Positions 1 through 9,906 of a stretch of 64,000 bases of DNA are shown here, piece after piece (position 1 is the first letter of the stretch; every line of letters begins with the position of its first letter). The stretch covers positions 2,356,001-2,420,000 of the forward strand of contig JAPFFF010000011.1 in assembly GCA_039105265.1 (NCBI GenBank), written 5' to 3'. Made by a program: the position numbers and the translations under genes. This DNA comes from Tritrichomonas musculus (taxonomy: Eukaryota > Parabasalia > Tritrichomonadida > Tritrichomonadidae). The notes beneath the pieces were generated by a model. That model was not told the DNA's origin and ran no database searches. It was given only the letters and a program-made list of their open reading frames with translations.

Positions 1-91
1 ATATCAATTTCTAACTGTGCAAAAAAAAAAAAAAATAAAAAATTGATTATATAAAATCATTCAGTAAATAAACAGGTTCTGAGAATTAAAA

Positions 92-3049
92 TTATCCCAT
101 AAGGCCACCGGCAAGACTTTTAGATATACCTTCTAAAGCACCGCCATCATCACCTTTTGGTTCTTCTTTTCCGTCTTCATCTTTTTGTTCTTCTTTTCCA
201 TCTTCATCTTTTTGTTCTTCTTTTCCTTCATCATTGTCATCTGCTTCGCCTTCTCCTTTACTTTCTGACTGATTTTCTTCACCATCTTGCTGTAAGGCAT
301 CTTTCATAAGATCTCCGCCAATTTTGTTGGGGATTTCTGCGAGGCCTTCTTCATTATTTTCTTCGCCTCCTTCTTCTTTATTTTCATCACCGCCTTCTTC
401 TTTATTATCAGCTTCACCTTCTTCGTTGTTTTCTTCACCGCCTTCATCTTTACTTTCTGCTTCACCTTCGCCTTCGCCTTCGCCTTCATCTTTACTTTCT
501 GCTTCGCCTTCGCCTTCATCTTTACTTTCTGCTTCGCCTTCGCCTTTACTTTCTGACTGATTTTCTTCACCATCTTGCTGTAAGGCATCTTTTATAAGAT
601 CTCCGCCAATTTTGTTGGGGATTTCTGCGAGGCCTTCTTCTTTATTTTCATCACCGCCTTCTTCTTTACTTTCTGCTTCGCCTTCTTCGTTGTTTTCTTC
701 ACCGCCTTCATCTTTACTTTCTGCTTCGCCTTCTCCTGCATCTTTACTTTCTGATTGGTTCTCATCTCCATCTTGTTGTAAGGCATCTTTCATTAGATCG
801 CCATCAATCTTTTTTACTTCTGGAGCTTCTTCACCATTTTCTCCTGCTTCTTTATCTTTGGCTTCTTCTTCTTCTCCTCCTTCTTTATTTTCTTCTGTAT
901 TTCCAAGCATAGCTTTCAATTGATCTGTATTAAGTTTTCCAGATTCACCATCGCCTCCTTCGTTCTTATCTTCTTCGCCACCTTCTTCTTTCTTATCTTC
1001 TTCACCGCCTTCTCCATTATTTTCTTCTTCACCGCCTCCTTCTTTATTTTCTTCTTCTTCGTTTCCTTTAATTGCATCTTTCATAAGGTTTGAATCGATT
1101 TTTGCTGGCTTGTCTTTGGCACCTTTGGTTTTGACATCTGATTTTTGTGAATCTCCTTCAGCTTCTTCTTCATTATTTTCTCCTTCAGCTTCTTCAGCTC
1201 CTGTATTGCCTTCTTCTTCTTCACCTTCACCTTCGCCTGGAAGAAGACCGTTAGCAAGTCCGCCCATTACATTAGCAAGTTTGCCATCACCTCCTTGTGG
1301 TGGTTGTGGTTGTTGTTCATCTTCTTCACCGATAACAACTCTCTTCTTTTCAACAACCTTTTCCATTTCACCTTTAAGAGCTGCTTCGAATTCTTGTTCA
1401 ATTTCTTCTGGATTGAATGGCTTCTCTTCTTTCTTTTCTCCTTCTTCCATATGGCCTCCTGCTTTTTGCTTTTCTCTCATCTTCTGTTCTTTGATGAATT
1501 GATCGTAGTTCTTCACTCTCTTTGATTCTCTTCCCATCATACCGTTGAAGAGGCTCTTTTCTGTTTGTGTGATGTTTCTGAGTGGGTCGTTGAGTTCAAG
1601 AAGTGTTGCAGTACCTTCTGAATCACCAGTGAGAAGGAATTGACCATTGTTTTCAATTGCCATTGAATATACTGGATTACTACCAACGCTGATTGAACAA
1701 ACTGGTTGTTTGAGGCTTTGGATGAGATCCCATGCATCAATTCCTCCGACTGTGTTACCTGTATAAATAACAGTTGTTCGAGATAATCCCCATACTGCGT
1801 TTGTAAGATAATTTCGTTGAGCTGGTATTGTTATTAATGGTGTCTTGTTATCTTCAGTGAAGAACCTGCAAGACCAATCAGAAATAGAACAGAAATATTT
1901 TGTTTCAGTTGGATGACGGCGTACTGCATATACAGGACCATAATGTCCAGGGAAAACATTTGAGATACGAGTGCTTGGATCACTCGCTTTTCTATTAACT
2001 GACATAACTAAACCTTCTACAGTTCCGACCATGTATTTAGTTGGAACACCAGTGTGATAATCAAGGCATTTTCCTCCGAATGGTGGTGTAAAACCTTCTG
2101 GTAAAGCTTCTGGTGCTGGAGCAAGTTGGATAACTTCTAATGGTGATGTGTTGGATCTGGTATCCCACATCATTGCATTTCCATCAGCAGATACAGAAAC
2201 GCATTCAAAGGCTGTTTTGGAAGATATCCATCGAACTGCATTAACGGCTCCTCTATGCGAAGATTCAATTGCTGAAGTCCAAACAGGAAGAGATCCTTGT
2301 CTAATATCCCATAAGGACAAAGATCCATGTGACATTCCGCCAACCAAGAAGTTACTATCTTTGGTGTTATATTCAAGGCATATCAATGGTGATGGCGGAT
2401 GCAATTCGTATTCAGGAAGACTTGGACATTCGAGGTTGTAAATAAATGATTCATAATGAGCTGTAGGACAAGAAAGATCTTTTGGAGTATATCCAATAGC
2501 AACTCTTTTAGTTTGTGATGATGCAGATTCTGAAGACCAAGAAATAGATGAAACAGATCGATTTTCAAATTTATCTCTGAAAATTGAAAGCGTTCGCATT
2601 GAAGGATCTGAAATTGGAGGCTTTTCTTCTGTTGCTTGAAAATGGTCTTTAAAGAGATCGATTGAAACGTTAAGTTTGACAGTTTTCTCAACTTCTTGTG
2701 AAAGTTCACGAAGCGTTGGTAAGAAATTATCTTTCTTTTCGAGCTTTGAACGAGTTTGTTTGCAAGAAGGTGCATTTGTTGGATCAATTCCTTGAGGCCA
2801 ACCACCTTCTTTGTGTATTATGTCCTCAACTTTTGTTTGTGTAACTTCGGTATTAACAGAGTGCGATGAATAAGTAACAGACGCTTGAACTCCTACTGAA
2901 AAAGGATTGATTGCTTCATATTTTTCTCGTAATTCTTGCTCTGGTTCGACACTCATAATCATTCGAGTGTTAGTATCTTCGAAAATTGATGTTGGTCGTC
3001 CAAAATTAGTACGCTTGGTTTTGTAGTGGAAGCTGATTTGATCTAGCAT
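92..3049 (-). CDS. DNAI2: Axonemal outer-arm dynein intermediate chain 2 (DNAI2/IC69-like), long acidic tail
   Basis: Predicted WD-repeat intermediate chain of the outer dynein arm; it would help dock the motor on flagellar doublets. The N-terminus follows the DNAI2 pattern: an aromatic/basic start (ISFHYKTKRTNFGRP), then NPFSVGVQAS, then the conserved EGGWP motif near residue 82. WD-type blades fill about residues 200-510 (for example GGMSHGSLSLWDIR, SADGNAMMWDTR, TGDSEGTATLLELND). The first ATG in frame is at 3049 and gives MLDQISF, which aligns with the family start; the open frame extends further upstream only through a TTG. The protein is 985 residues, against about 600 in animals. The extra length is a C-terminal Glu/Gly/Lys/Asn-rich tail of roughly 440 residues with repeats. 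Family assignment is strong; the tail's role is unknown. Confidence 0.9.
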   Translation of the reverse strand: MLDQISFHYKTKRTNFGRPTSIFEDTNTRMIMSVEPEQELREKYEAINPFSVGVQASVTYSSHSVNTEVTQTKVEDIIHKEGGWPQGIDPTNAPSCKQTRSKLEKKDNFLPTLRELSQEVEKTVKLNVSIDLFKDHFQATEEKPPISDPSMRTLSIFRDKFENRSVSSISWSSESASSQTKRVAIGYTPKDLSCPTAHYESFIYNLECPSLPEYELHPPSPLICLEYNTKDSNFLVGGMSHGSLSLWDIRQGSLPVWTSAIESSHRGAVNAVRWISSKTAFECVSVSADGNAMMWDTRSNTSPLEVIQLAPAPEALPEGFTPPFGGKCLDYHTGVPTKYMVGTVEGLVMSVNRKASDPSTRISNVFPGHYGPVYAVRRHPTETKYFCSISDWSCRFFTEDNKTPLITIPAQRNYLTNAVWGLSRTTVIYTGNTVGGIDAWDLIQSLKQPVCSISVGSNPVYSMAIENNGQFLLTGDSEGTATLLELNDPLRNITQTEKSLFNGMMGRESKRVKNYDQFIKEQKMREKQKAGGHMEEGEKKEEKPFNPEEIEQEFEAALKGEMEKVVEKKRVVIGEEDEQQPQPPQGGDGKLANVMGGLANGLLPGEGEGEEEEGNTGAEEAEGENNEEEAEGDSQKSDVKTKGAKDKPAKIDSNLMKDAIKGNEEEENKEGGGEEENNGEGGEEDKKEEGGEEDKNEGGDGESGKLNTDQLKAMLGNTEENKEGGEEEEAKDKEAGENGEEAPEVKKIDGDLMKDALQQDGDENQSESKDAGEGEAESKDEGGEENNEEGEAESKEEGGDENKEEGLAEIPNKIGGDLIKDALQQDGEENQSESKGEGEAESKDEGEGEAESKDEGEGEGEGEAESKDEGGEENNEEGEADNKEEGGDENKEEGGEENNEEGLAEIPNKIGGDLMKDALQQDGEENQSESKGEGEADDNDEGKEEQKDEDGKEEQKDEDGKEEPKGDDGGALEGISKSLAGGLMG
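282..1110 (-). repeat. Degenerate tandem repeats encoding the acidic tail of the dynein chain
   Basis: A conserved block, seen in protein as K-I-(G/D)-(G/S)-(D/N)-L-(M/I)-K-D-A-(L/I), starts each unit and lies near 294-330, 583-620, 780-815 and 1075-1105. It is followed by QQDGEENQSES and a run of E/G/K/N. The two copies nearest the 3' end are almost identical over about 55 bases, so the last duplication is recent. The repeat stays in frame throughout. Confidence 0.85.
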
Positions 3050-3939
3050 TTCTGATTTGAAAAATAATAACGAACAATATAACAAAAAGTTATTCAATTA
3101 TAACCTAAAACGTATATACTCAAAAAACTTATTTTTTGTTTATTTTTATATATTATAATTATTATATATGTTACCTCTAGTTTATTTATTAATATTCTAA
3201 TTGTAATATTTATGTTTTTAATATAGATTTGGCAAAATATATGTAAATAATATATAATTGAACTAAGAATATATTTATCTCAATCAAATCATTTATTTAT
3301 ATAATATAATATATTTAATTTAAATATAGATATATGCTTAATTAATATTTATTTATAAAAATTTAATAAGCAATTCCTCAAAAAAGAGAAATTTTAAAAT
3401 AACACAATTTTTCTAATTGTTTTGAATTAAAAAAGAGGATTATTGGCAATAAAATTTATTTTTATTTTCTTGTTATTAGTTTTTAATCTTAAAAATTAAA
3501 TGTAAATCAAGTATTATGTATATTTAAATATATATGGTAAATATTTTTCGATATATCTTTGGTTAACATTTTGAATGTGACTTACTAGGTGAAATATTTC
3601 GTTTACTTAAAAATGTATAAATAAACTAACGAGTTTAATTAAAAATGGTAGCTTTTAGAGCATGAAATAAGAAAATATTCATATGTTTTAAAGAAAATAT
3701 CAGTATTGGTATATATAATATTATTGTTATTCATTATTTTAGTATAAAAGATTTCGAATTGAGAAAAAATGTCTAGTCATCTGAGTTTTTATTATAATAA
3801 AAATATTGAAAAGTTCTTTTAAAGGTCGTATTATACTATTCGCGTTATAACTTTATTAATAAAATTTAATAAATTAGTCCAAAAAAAAACTCATTATTAA
3901 TAAAGTAAAGAGTTAGGAATGAAACAATATATATGACAT
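3050..3939. other. AT-rich intergenic region between two minus-strand genes
   Basis: Very AT-rich, with short A/T runs and no credible gene. The part next to 3050 is the promoter side of the dynein chain gene. In gene orientation it holds TAACTTTTTGTTA about 35 bases before the ATG; a similar TAACTTTT string lies before the kinase gene at 12102 and the gene at 57037. Confidence 0.6.
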
Positions 3940-5220
3940 TTATTCTGTAAGGTTCAAAAGATCAACATTTCCTTTATTTCCTTCTTCATCTTCGCATAAA
4001 ACAGCTTTTCCATTAATTTCCTTTTTGCATTGAACTAAAAGATGATTAGATTGAATATTTAATTTATCTTCTTTTGTCTTAATCTGTGGTTTAATTAACA
4101 TTAGTATTTTATCATTTGAAATATTTAAAATTTTGGTTGGAGCATATCCAATTATGTTCTTATTCGGTTTCAACACAAGTGTATACTCATAATTAGGCCT
4201 TTCTAAAAGAAAAACTTTTTCATTAATGTCAACGTCTAAATGGGTCTTTTCTTGTGGAGTATACTTTTCTGTTGATGTAGCAATGTAAAGAGGGAAAGCT
4301 TCGTAATAGCAAAAAAGTGGTATAGAAGGTCGCATAAACATCTGATCAACAAAGCTAAAAATACGAGTATTGAAAATTTCCAAAGGCCTTGGAGTTCTTG
4401 TTAATTTTTGATCAATAATAAATTTCTTAAAATCATCTTCCCAATTTAATTCTATAACAGGCTTTAATTTCTCAAATAAATCAATCAAAATGTCGATTCG
4501 TTTTGTATAATTTATAATGAAAGGAACAGTTGCAAAAAATATAGATTTCATTTCTGTAACATGTTGTACAACAGAAACCCTTATTTTGTTGATCGATTCC
4601 TCAGTGCATTTAACATATTTGGAATGAAGCAAATTCAATTCTGTCAAGACTAACTTAGTTTCGGATAAGATTGAAAAGTAACGGCAAAGTGTAGTTTTAA
4701 GTTTCACTGAGCCAGAAGGTGAATTTTGTTTTTCTTTCTCTATTTGAACATGAAGATCACTCAATTGCTTCTGCAATGACCTATAAGCTAAAAGAGCTGA
4801 TTTCCTTTGAGCCTTAGCATTACGAACTTTTATTTTTTCGGATCTTAAGAGATCTTTTTCATAAGCACTCATTGTTTTAAAAACATTAAAAATTTCAACA
4901 TTCATGATGCTTAAAAATTCATTACTTAGGACAACAATTGTATCAAAAACAGAAAAGAGGGTTTTAGTATTTTCTGTCTGAGAGCCCGCAACGCCTGGGG
5001 CAGAAGTTATGTCATCATTTGTTTTGTTTATTTCTTTCAGTTTTGAAAATGAAGGTGCGCTTTTCATTGTATGCTTGAGAATTTTATTTAATTTTAAGTA
5101 TAATTCATAATAAAATTCATGCCTCTTTCGAATACAAGAAGCATAGGCACATATATCTTTAAAATAATGCGAATACTTGTGTTTTTCCTCTTGTAAGAAT
5201 TGAGACGAGTCCATACTCAT
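3940..5220 (-). CDS. Helical (BAR-like?) protein with C-terminal SH3-like region
   Basis: 426 residues, starting at the first of two close ATGs (MSMDSS). Residues about 1-290 are almost all helical and charged, with heptad-like stretches (for example KIKVRNAKAQRKSALLAYRS), as in BAR/F-BAR or arfaptin-type dimers. From about residue 325 the pattern changes to beta-rich: DVDINEKVFLLERPNYEY followed by GYAPTKIL resembles an SH3 fold, and a second similar stretch closes the protein. If right, it would be a membrane-curvature adaptor in endocytosis or the cytoskeleton. This is inference from pattern only; no diagnostic catalytic or binding residues are visible, and a trichomonad-specific protein is equally possible. 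TCACA, an initiator-like string, lies about 30 bases before the ATG. Confidence 0.5.
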   Translation of the reverse strand: MSMDSSQFLQEEKHKYSHYFKDICAYASCIRKRHEFYYELYLKLNKILKHTMKSAPSFSKLKEINKTNDDITSAPGVAGSQTENTKTLFSVFDTIVVLSNEFLSIMNVEIFNVFKTMSAYEKDLLRSEKIKVRNAKAQRKSALLAYRSLQKQLSDLHVQIEKEKQNSPSGSVKLKTTLCRYFSILSETKLVLTELNLLHSKYVKCTEESINKIRVSVVQHVTEMKSIFFATVPFIINYTKRIDILIDLFEKLKPVIELNWEDDFKKFIIDQKLTRTPRPLEIFNTRIFSFVDQMFMRPSIPLFCYYEAFPLYIATSTEKYTPQEKTHLDVDINEKVFLLERPNYEYTLVLKPNKNIIGYAPTKILNISNDKILMLIKPQIKTKEDKLNIQSNHLLVQCKKEINGKAVLCEDEEGNKGNVDLLNLTE

Positions 5221-5806
5221 ATTTAAATAATATAATAAATATTTGTGATAAATTACCTTTAGTGGTCAAAAAATTCAATTTGTAATAAAAATGAATGACA
5301 TGTTATATCGAAAAATGACAGAGATAATCAATCATATTCATTGTGCAAATTATTGATCATTGTTGAAGTAGTCTTCAAGTCCTAAATATGTAAAGATAAT
5401 TCATTATTTAGTAATGTGAAAACAAAATCATTGTATGCAAATAAGCTTTATCAACATTGAATAATTAAAAGATTTATTTTTTAAATTAAAATAGTATATC
5501 TTAAATCAGTCATTTTCCATTATTGATTGATATAAGTTTTTTTTTCTTATGTGAAAAAAAAATTATACAAATATAATCAACTTTTTTTTATTAGGGAAAA
5601 CATCTTTTTCTTAGAGCCTAAGCTCAAGCAAATTGAAATGAGAGAAATAATTCTCCGCTAGTTAATTGTTATAACAAACTATCAGTACTCAAAAAAAATT
5701 GAATAAAATTTTGAGAGAAATATTTCAATTATATGATTCAAAATTGATTATTCTATTTCAATATTGATAAGGTCATATAATCATATTTTTTTTATAAGTG
5801 TATGAG
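5221..5806. other. AT-rich divergent intergenic region
   Basis: Lies between divergently transcribed genes (minus-strand gene ending at 5220 and plus-strand gene at 5807), so it must carry both promoters. Apart from initiator-like motifs near 5773 nothing else is recognisable; long T and A runs dominate. Confidence 0.6.
5773..5785 (+). promoter_or_regulatory. Initiator-like motifs (two TCATA) before the Rab-like gene
   Basis: TCATA at 5773-5777 and 5781-5785 fit the trichomonad initiator TCA(+1)Y(T/A), 20-35 bases before the ATG at 5807. Such short AT-rich strings arise often by chance. Confidence 0.35.
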
Positions 5807-6595
5807 ATGAATCTTTCATCCAACATTGATTTTGATTTGAAGGTTATAGTTTTAGGTCATGTATCAACTGGTAAATCATCTTTTATTAGTAGACTAACTC
5901 AAGATATATATATTAATAATCCGATATCAACGAATAACGTCCAATTTTACGAAAAAAGAATGATAATTACAAATGAAGATGATACAGATGACGAATTAAA
6001 ATCAGAATCGAAAAAACTTTCAAATGAGGAAGGAGATACCAATCTAGAAAATAACCGAAACTTATCACAAAACAATGATGAAGATTATGAAAAAGAGAAG
6101 AAATATGTTGTACGCCTAAAAATATGGGATACGGCTGGTGCTGAGCGTTACATGTCAATAACAAAATCATACTTAAGAGATTCAAACATTATTTTACTCT
6201 TCTTCGATTTAAATAATCGAGAAACTTTTTTGGATCTTGATAAGCACTGGTGGGAAATGCTTTACGATGGTGACTATATTAAAACTTCTGTTATAATACT
6301 CGTTTGCAATAAGTGTGATCTGAAACAAGTTGTTACAGATGAAGAAATTCAAGACTTTTGTAATAATCATAATGACATATTAAACATTAAAGTGTCTCCA
6401 AAGGATGCCACGAATGTTAATGAAGCTATGCAGCTTGCATTACAAGAGTATCTCAGACTAATTACGTCAAATAAATTGCAATACACATCTTCTAAAAAAG
6501 TTGAGCTTGGAGAACCACTTGATGAAAAAAATGAATTAAGCGAAGATACTCAATATTCAATCCAACCAGGATGGAGTTATTGGTGCAAGTGCTAA
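5807..6595 (+). CDS. Divergent Rab-like small GTPase with acidic insert
   Basis: 262 residues; the ATG at 5807 is chosen because the open frame before it begins only with GTG and the G1 loop then sits at the usual distance. G1 is GHVSTGKSS (17-25), G3 is WDTAGAERY (107-115), G4 is NKCD (168-171), and the C-terminus is CKC, a Rab-type double-cysteine prenylation signal, so it should be a membrane trafficking switch. Two oddities: the catalytic Gln after WDTAG is Ala (residue 112), predicting weak intrinsic hydrolysis, and about 42 acidic, Asn-rich residues (about 56-97) are inserted between the strands that flank the switch I/II interswitch. G5 is also altered (SPK instead of SAK). Rab subfamily cannot be named. 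Confidence 0.85.
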   Translation: MNLSSNIDFDLKVIVLGHVSTGKSSFISRLTQDIYINNPISTNNVQFYEKRMIITNEDDTDDELKSESKKLSNEEGDTNLENNRNLSQNNDEDYEKEKKYVVRLKIWDTAGAERYMSITKSYLRDSNIILLFFDLNNRETFLDLDKHWWEMLYDGDYIKTSVIILVCNKCDLKQVVTDEEIQDFCNNHNDILNIKVSPKDATNVNEAMQLALQEYLRLITSNKLQYTSSKKVELGEPLDEKNELSEDTQYSIQPGWSYWCKC

Positions 6596-6808
6596 TATAA
6601 TAATTTATAGATATAATATTCTTGTTTTGTTCTTAATGTATATATATATATATTTATTATTATAAAAACTATTGAAATATTTGAACTTCAAATATTCTTC
6701 TCGAATGTTTAACATAGAAATTAATAAAATTCAAATAAAAACACAGTAAAAAAAAAAAAAAAAAATTGTAATTATATTTGAATAATTTAAATAAATAAAA
6801 AAGCCAAT

Positions 6809-9800
6809 TTAAACTTGTCCCATAATCACTTGAGCAACTGCATCCTCGGTTGTTTGACCCTCACGGGCTCCAACAATTCTTCGAATAGATGCATCCATTC
6901 TTGTTAATTTATTAAGTTCGTCATGAGCAGTTTCAATTACGTGACGATACGACTTTTCGTCAATCACAACATTAGCATCGAAAAACATCTTAAATGCTTC
7001 GATAGCATAACCGCACATCTTCCTTTTCTCCGCTTCGAAACGAGTCCTTTCTTCATTCAATTTTTGATTGACAGCAGTTTCGTATTGGATTCTCTTGGCT
7101 GTGAAAACAGTATCCATAAGTTTCTTTTCTCTTTCAAACTTGGTGTTAAGAGATTTCATGTCTTGATCTGTCTTAAGCTTCTCTTTCTTTAAGATGATGT
7201 TTTCACTCTTGATAATTGCGACTTGTTTCTCATTATCAGAAACAACTTTGGCCATCTTTTCGACATCAAGCCTATGCTTTTCGCATTGATCATTAAGTTG
7301 ATCAATTGCTAATTGGAATGTTCTTGAAAGTTGTTGTTTTTCATCTTCAAGGCGTTCATCGAATTGATAATCTTTGTTCTTCAAATCTTTGTAGAGATCA
7401 TTGATTTCTCTCTCTTTGTTTGAAATTGTCTTCTTAAGATTATCGATGTTTTCTTCGTAGTTTCTGATTTCTTCTGATTGGCTATTGAATTCATCAACAA
7501 GTTCACTGTATTGTGCTGAGAGTCCGTTATACTTAGCGTTAAGATTGTTGTACTTGGTTGAATGTTCAGAAACAAGCTTGTTGATGACTTCCTTTTCTCT
7601 TTCTTTGAAATCTTCTTCGTTTTGATTAGCACGGCGGGTGGCATCTGCAAGGTCTACTTGAAGATTTTGGTTTTCTTGTTTAAGTGACTTTGTAGACTTA
7701 TCTAATGCAGCAAGTTGAGATTCAAGCTTTTGGACAGCGCTAGTAAGATCTTCTATCTTTTGTGATGATTCTAACTTCATCTTTTCGGATGTTTGGGCAA
7801 GATCACGAAGGTCATGACGCATCTTCTTAACTTTGGCTGATTTTTGTGCAATGATATCGCATTGATTTGTAAATTGATTCTTGATATCTGCAATTTGTTG
7901 AACAGGATCGATGTTTTGGCCTGTGGTTCCGAAGGATTCTTCAAGATAAGCAATTATCTCATTGAACCTATCATTTTGATGTTTCATGTCATCGAATCTA
8001 ACACGGAAATCAGCAACTTTTTCAATAAGCTGCTGGCCTCCATTGCCTTTGAAGAAATCTTCAACTGTTGCAGGTTGATCACAGAGTGCGATTGATAAAT
8101 CAACAATAAACTTGTTGAAAGATGATGATAAGAATTGGTTTTCTTTCATTGTATCATTGAATGCGGCTTGAAGATCTTGGAGTTGTTTTCCAAAGTGGGA
8201 AGCAATTGTCTTAAAGCATGTTTGGATCTTTGTGATTGGTTGTAATGATTGATTTCCTGCGATCTTTTGAATGGTAGATGACAATAAGCCATCGAATTCT
8301 GGGCACCTGAATGCTTCAGATGGAAGGATATCTTCTGCTGTGATTGGTTTCTTTGATTCAACTCGGCTTCTATATTCAGCAAAATCATCATTAACTTTCT
8401 TTGTTGCAGCATTTGAGTGATCTAATTTTTCATAAAGATCAGTGATATCTTGTTCTTGTTTCTCTACCTGTTTCTTTAGCCTATCATTTTGTTGTGTAAG
8501 AGCACTGATTTTTCCTTTTTGTTCTTCGATGGCACGTTGGTATTTGATGACATTAGCTGGTTGCTTGGGTTGTGGAATTTGATCAAGTGTAAATGGTTCT
8601 TTCTTGGTATGAAGAGCACTTCTTAAAGTTTCAATTTCTGCTTTAGATGATTCATTCAGTGATTGGAGTGTGTTGTTTTCGGTCTTCATCTTTTCAATGA
8701 GTTGCTTTTGTGAATGAATTTCATTCTCAGCTTCACGAATCTTTTGTTCCATGTCAAGTTTCTTCTTATCTTGGAACTTAATCTTTTCATTAAGATCATC
8801 AACTTGGCCTTGGAGTTGTTGGATTCTTTCAATATCTTCAGGCTTGTTGGCTTTCTTGAGAGGCTTTGGTAGATTTGGATTTGTTGCAACGCTTGTTGGT
8901 GATACAGCAGCAGAAGCTGGTGCACGGTTAATTCCTGGGAGAATTGTAGGATCAAATTGGGATCTTGCCTTTGATAAGTCGGACTTTAAGCTCTCAACCT
9001 GGCTTTCGAGAGTTGCGATCTTTTGAACTTTTTGCTTGTCATTTGTTTGGTAGTCTTCGGTAAGGGAGTTCATTTGTGTTTGAAGATCAGAGATTTGTTG
9101 TTGTGCATTCAATTTAAGTGTATGTGCTTCTCTTTGGATTCTTTGAAGTTCAGCTTGAAGTTCTGATTTATCGTGTGATGCACTCCTTAGCTTGGCTTTC
9201 AAATGCTTAACCTTCTTTTCTAAATATTCAGTATTGTTGCCAAGAGGTTTAACAAGAGGTGCAACTGAATCGGATCCTGCTTGTCCTGTTTTTCCTTGTT
9301 GAGATGGATGCTCAAAGAATTCAATTAAGTCATCAATTGTTGAAAATTTGGTTTGGAAATAACGTTCACCGCTTTGAAGTGTACGATCAATTCTGCCTAC
9401 GATTGTTTTTTGTTGAAGAACATCTTTTTCATGAACGGCCTTGAGTTTTTCAAGTTCTTCAAGAACAGAATCAAGTTGAGCTTTAGATTGTTCTCTTACA
9501 CGTTCAATTTCATTATTCATTGCATTGATATTGGTATCATTTTGTTGTGATCTATTCTTTTTTTCATCACTTAATCTTTTTGTTAATTCTCGGTTTGTTG
9601 CAAGGCTAATCTCAAGACGATGATCAAGGTCATCTTTTTCTGCTTGAAGATTACGAATTTGTGTAACAAGTTCTTGGTTCTTTGTATGTAAATCTTGAAG
9701 TTGTGCAGTAACTTCGACAGCTTCTTCAAATTGAGATCGAAGTAAAGCGTTTTCTTTAACTAATTCGCTGTTAAGTTCTTTAAGCTGTTGTTTGTTCATT

Positions 9801-9874
9801 TCTGATGATGGGCTAGTTGTAAAAGATTCTTGTCCATCTCCTCTTGATGAATCCGAGAGAGAATCGCTAAACAT
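6809..9874 (-). CDS. Large coiled-coil protein (cytoskeletal or golgin-like)
   Basis: 1021 residues from the ATG at 9874 (MFSDSLSDSS); upstream codons in the open frame have only a TTG start. After a Ser/Asp-rich N-terminus, heptad coiled coil runs from about residue 20 to 520, with a Pro/Ala/Asn-rich linker near 310-340. A shorter, less charged region lies at about 520-660, then coiled coil resumes to about 970. The C-terminal 60 residues look globular. The overall design is that of long structural coiled-coil proteins of basal bodies, cytoskeletal fibres or Golgi tethers. No family-specific motif is visible, so location and partners are unknown. Codons are richer in C/G-ending forms than in neighbouring genes, which suggests good expression. 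Confidence 0.7.
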   Translation of the reverse strand: MFSDSLSDSSRGDGQESFTTSPSSEMNKQQLKELNSELVKENALLRSQFEEAVEVTAQLQDLHTKNQELVTQIRNLQAEKDDLDHRLEISLATNRELTKRLSDEKKNRSQQNDTNINAMNNEIERVREQSKAQLDSVLEELEKLKAVHEKDVLQQKTIVGRIDRTLQSGERYFQTKFSTIDDLIEFFEHPSQQGKTGQAGSDSVAPLVKPLGNNTEYLEKKVKHLKAKLRSASHDKSELQAELQRIQREAHTLKLNAQQQISDLQTQMNSLTEDYQTNDKQKVQKIATLESQVESLKSDLSKARSQFDPTILPGINRAPASAAVSPTSVATNPNLPKPLKKANKPEDIERIQQLQGQVDDLNEKIKFQDKKKLDMEQKIREAENEIHSQKQLIEKMKTENNTLQSLNESSKAEIETLRSALHTKKEPFTLDQIPQPKQPANVIKYQRAIEEQKGKISALTQQNDRLKKQVEKQEQDITDLYEKLDHSNAATKKVNDDFAEYRSRVESKKPITAEDILPSEAFRCPEFDGLLSSTIQKIAGNQSLQPITKIQTCFKTIASHFGKQLQDLQAAFNDTMKENQFLSSSFNKFIVDLSIALCDQPATVEDFFKGNGGQQLIEKVADFRVRFDDMKHQNDRFNEIIAYLEESFGTTGQNIDPVQQIADIKNQFTNQCDIIAQKSAKVKKMRHDLRDLAQTSEKMKLESSQKIEDLTSAVQKLESQLAALDKSTKSLKQENQNLQVDLADATRRANQNEEDFKEREKEVINKLVSEHSTKYNNLNAKYNGLSAQYSELVDEFNSQSEEIRNYEENIDNLKKTISNKEREINDLYKDLKNKDYQFDERLEDEKQQLSRTFQLAIDQLNDQCEKHRLDVEKMAKVVSDNEKQVAIIKSENIILKKEKLKTDQDMKSLNTKFEREKKLMDTVFTAKRIQYETAVNQKLNEERTRFEAEKRKMCGYAIEAFKMFFDANVVIDEKSYRHVIETAHDELNKLTRMDASIRRIVGAREGQTTEDAVAQVIMGQV

Positions 9875-9886
9875 TAATTGAATAAT

Positions 9887-9906
9887 TATGATAATACTAA
9901 ACGGCA
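9887..9906 (-). promoter_or_regulatory. Core promoter candidate: M3-like motif plus initiator
   Basis: In gene orientation TGCCGTTT (9899-9906) fits the Trichomonas M3 consensus NRCSGYTN, and TCATA (9887-9891) fits the initiator, 12 bases before the ATG at 9874. The pairing at the expected place makes this one of the better promoter calls in the window. Confidence 0.45.

Noticed and set aside
324-1502. Ser/Pro-rich plus-strand frames opposite the dynein chain tail
   Set aside because: They are the complement of the acidic repeats; the minus-strand frame continues into clear WD-repeat homology.
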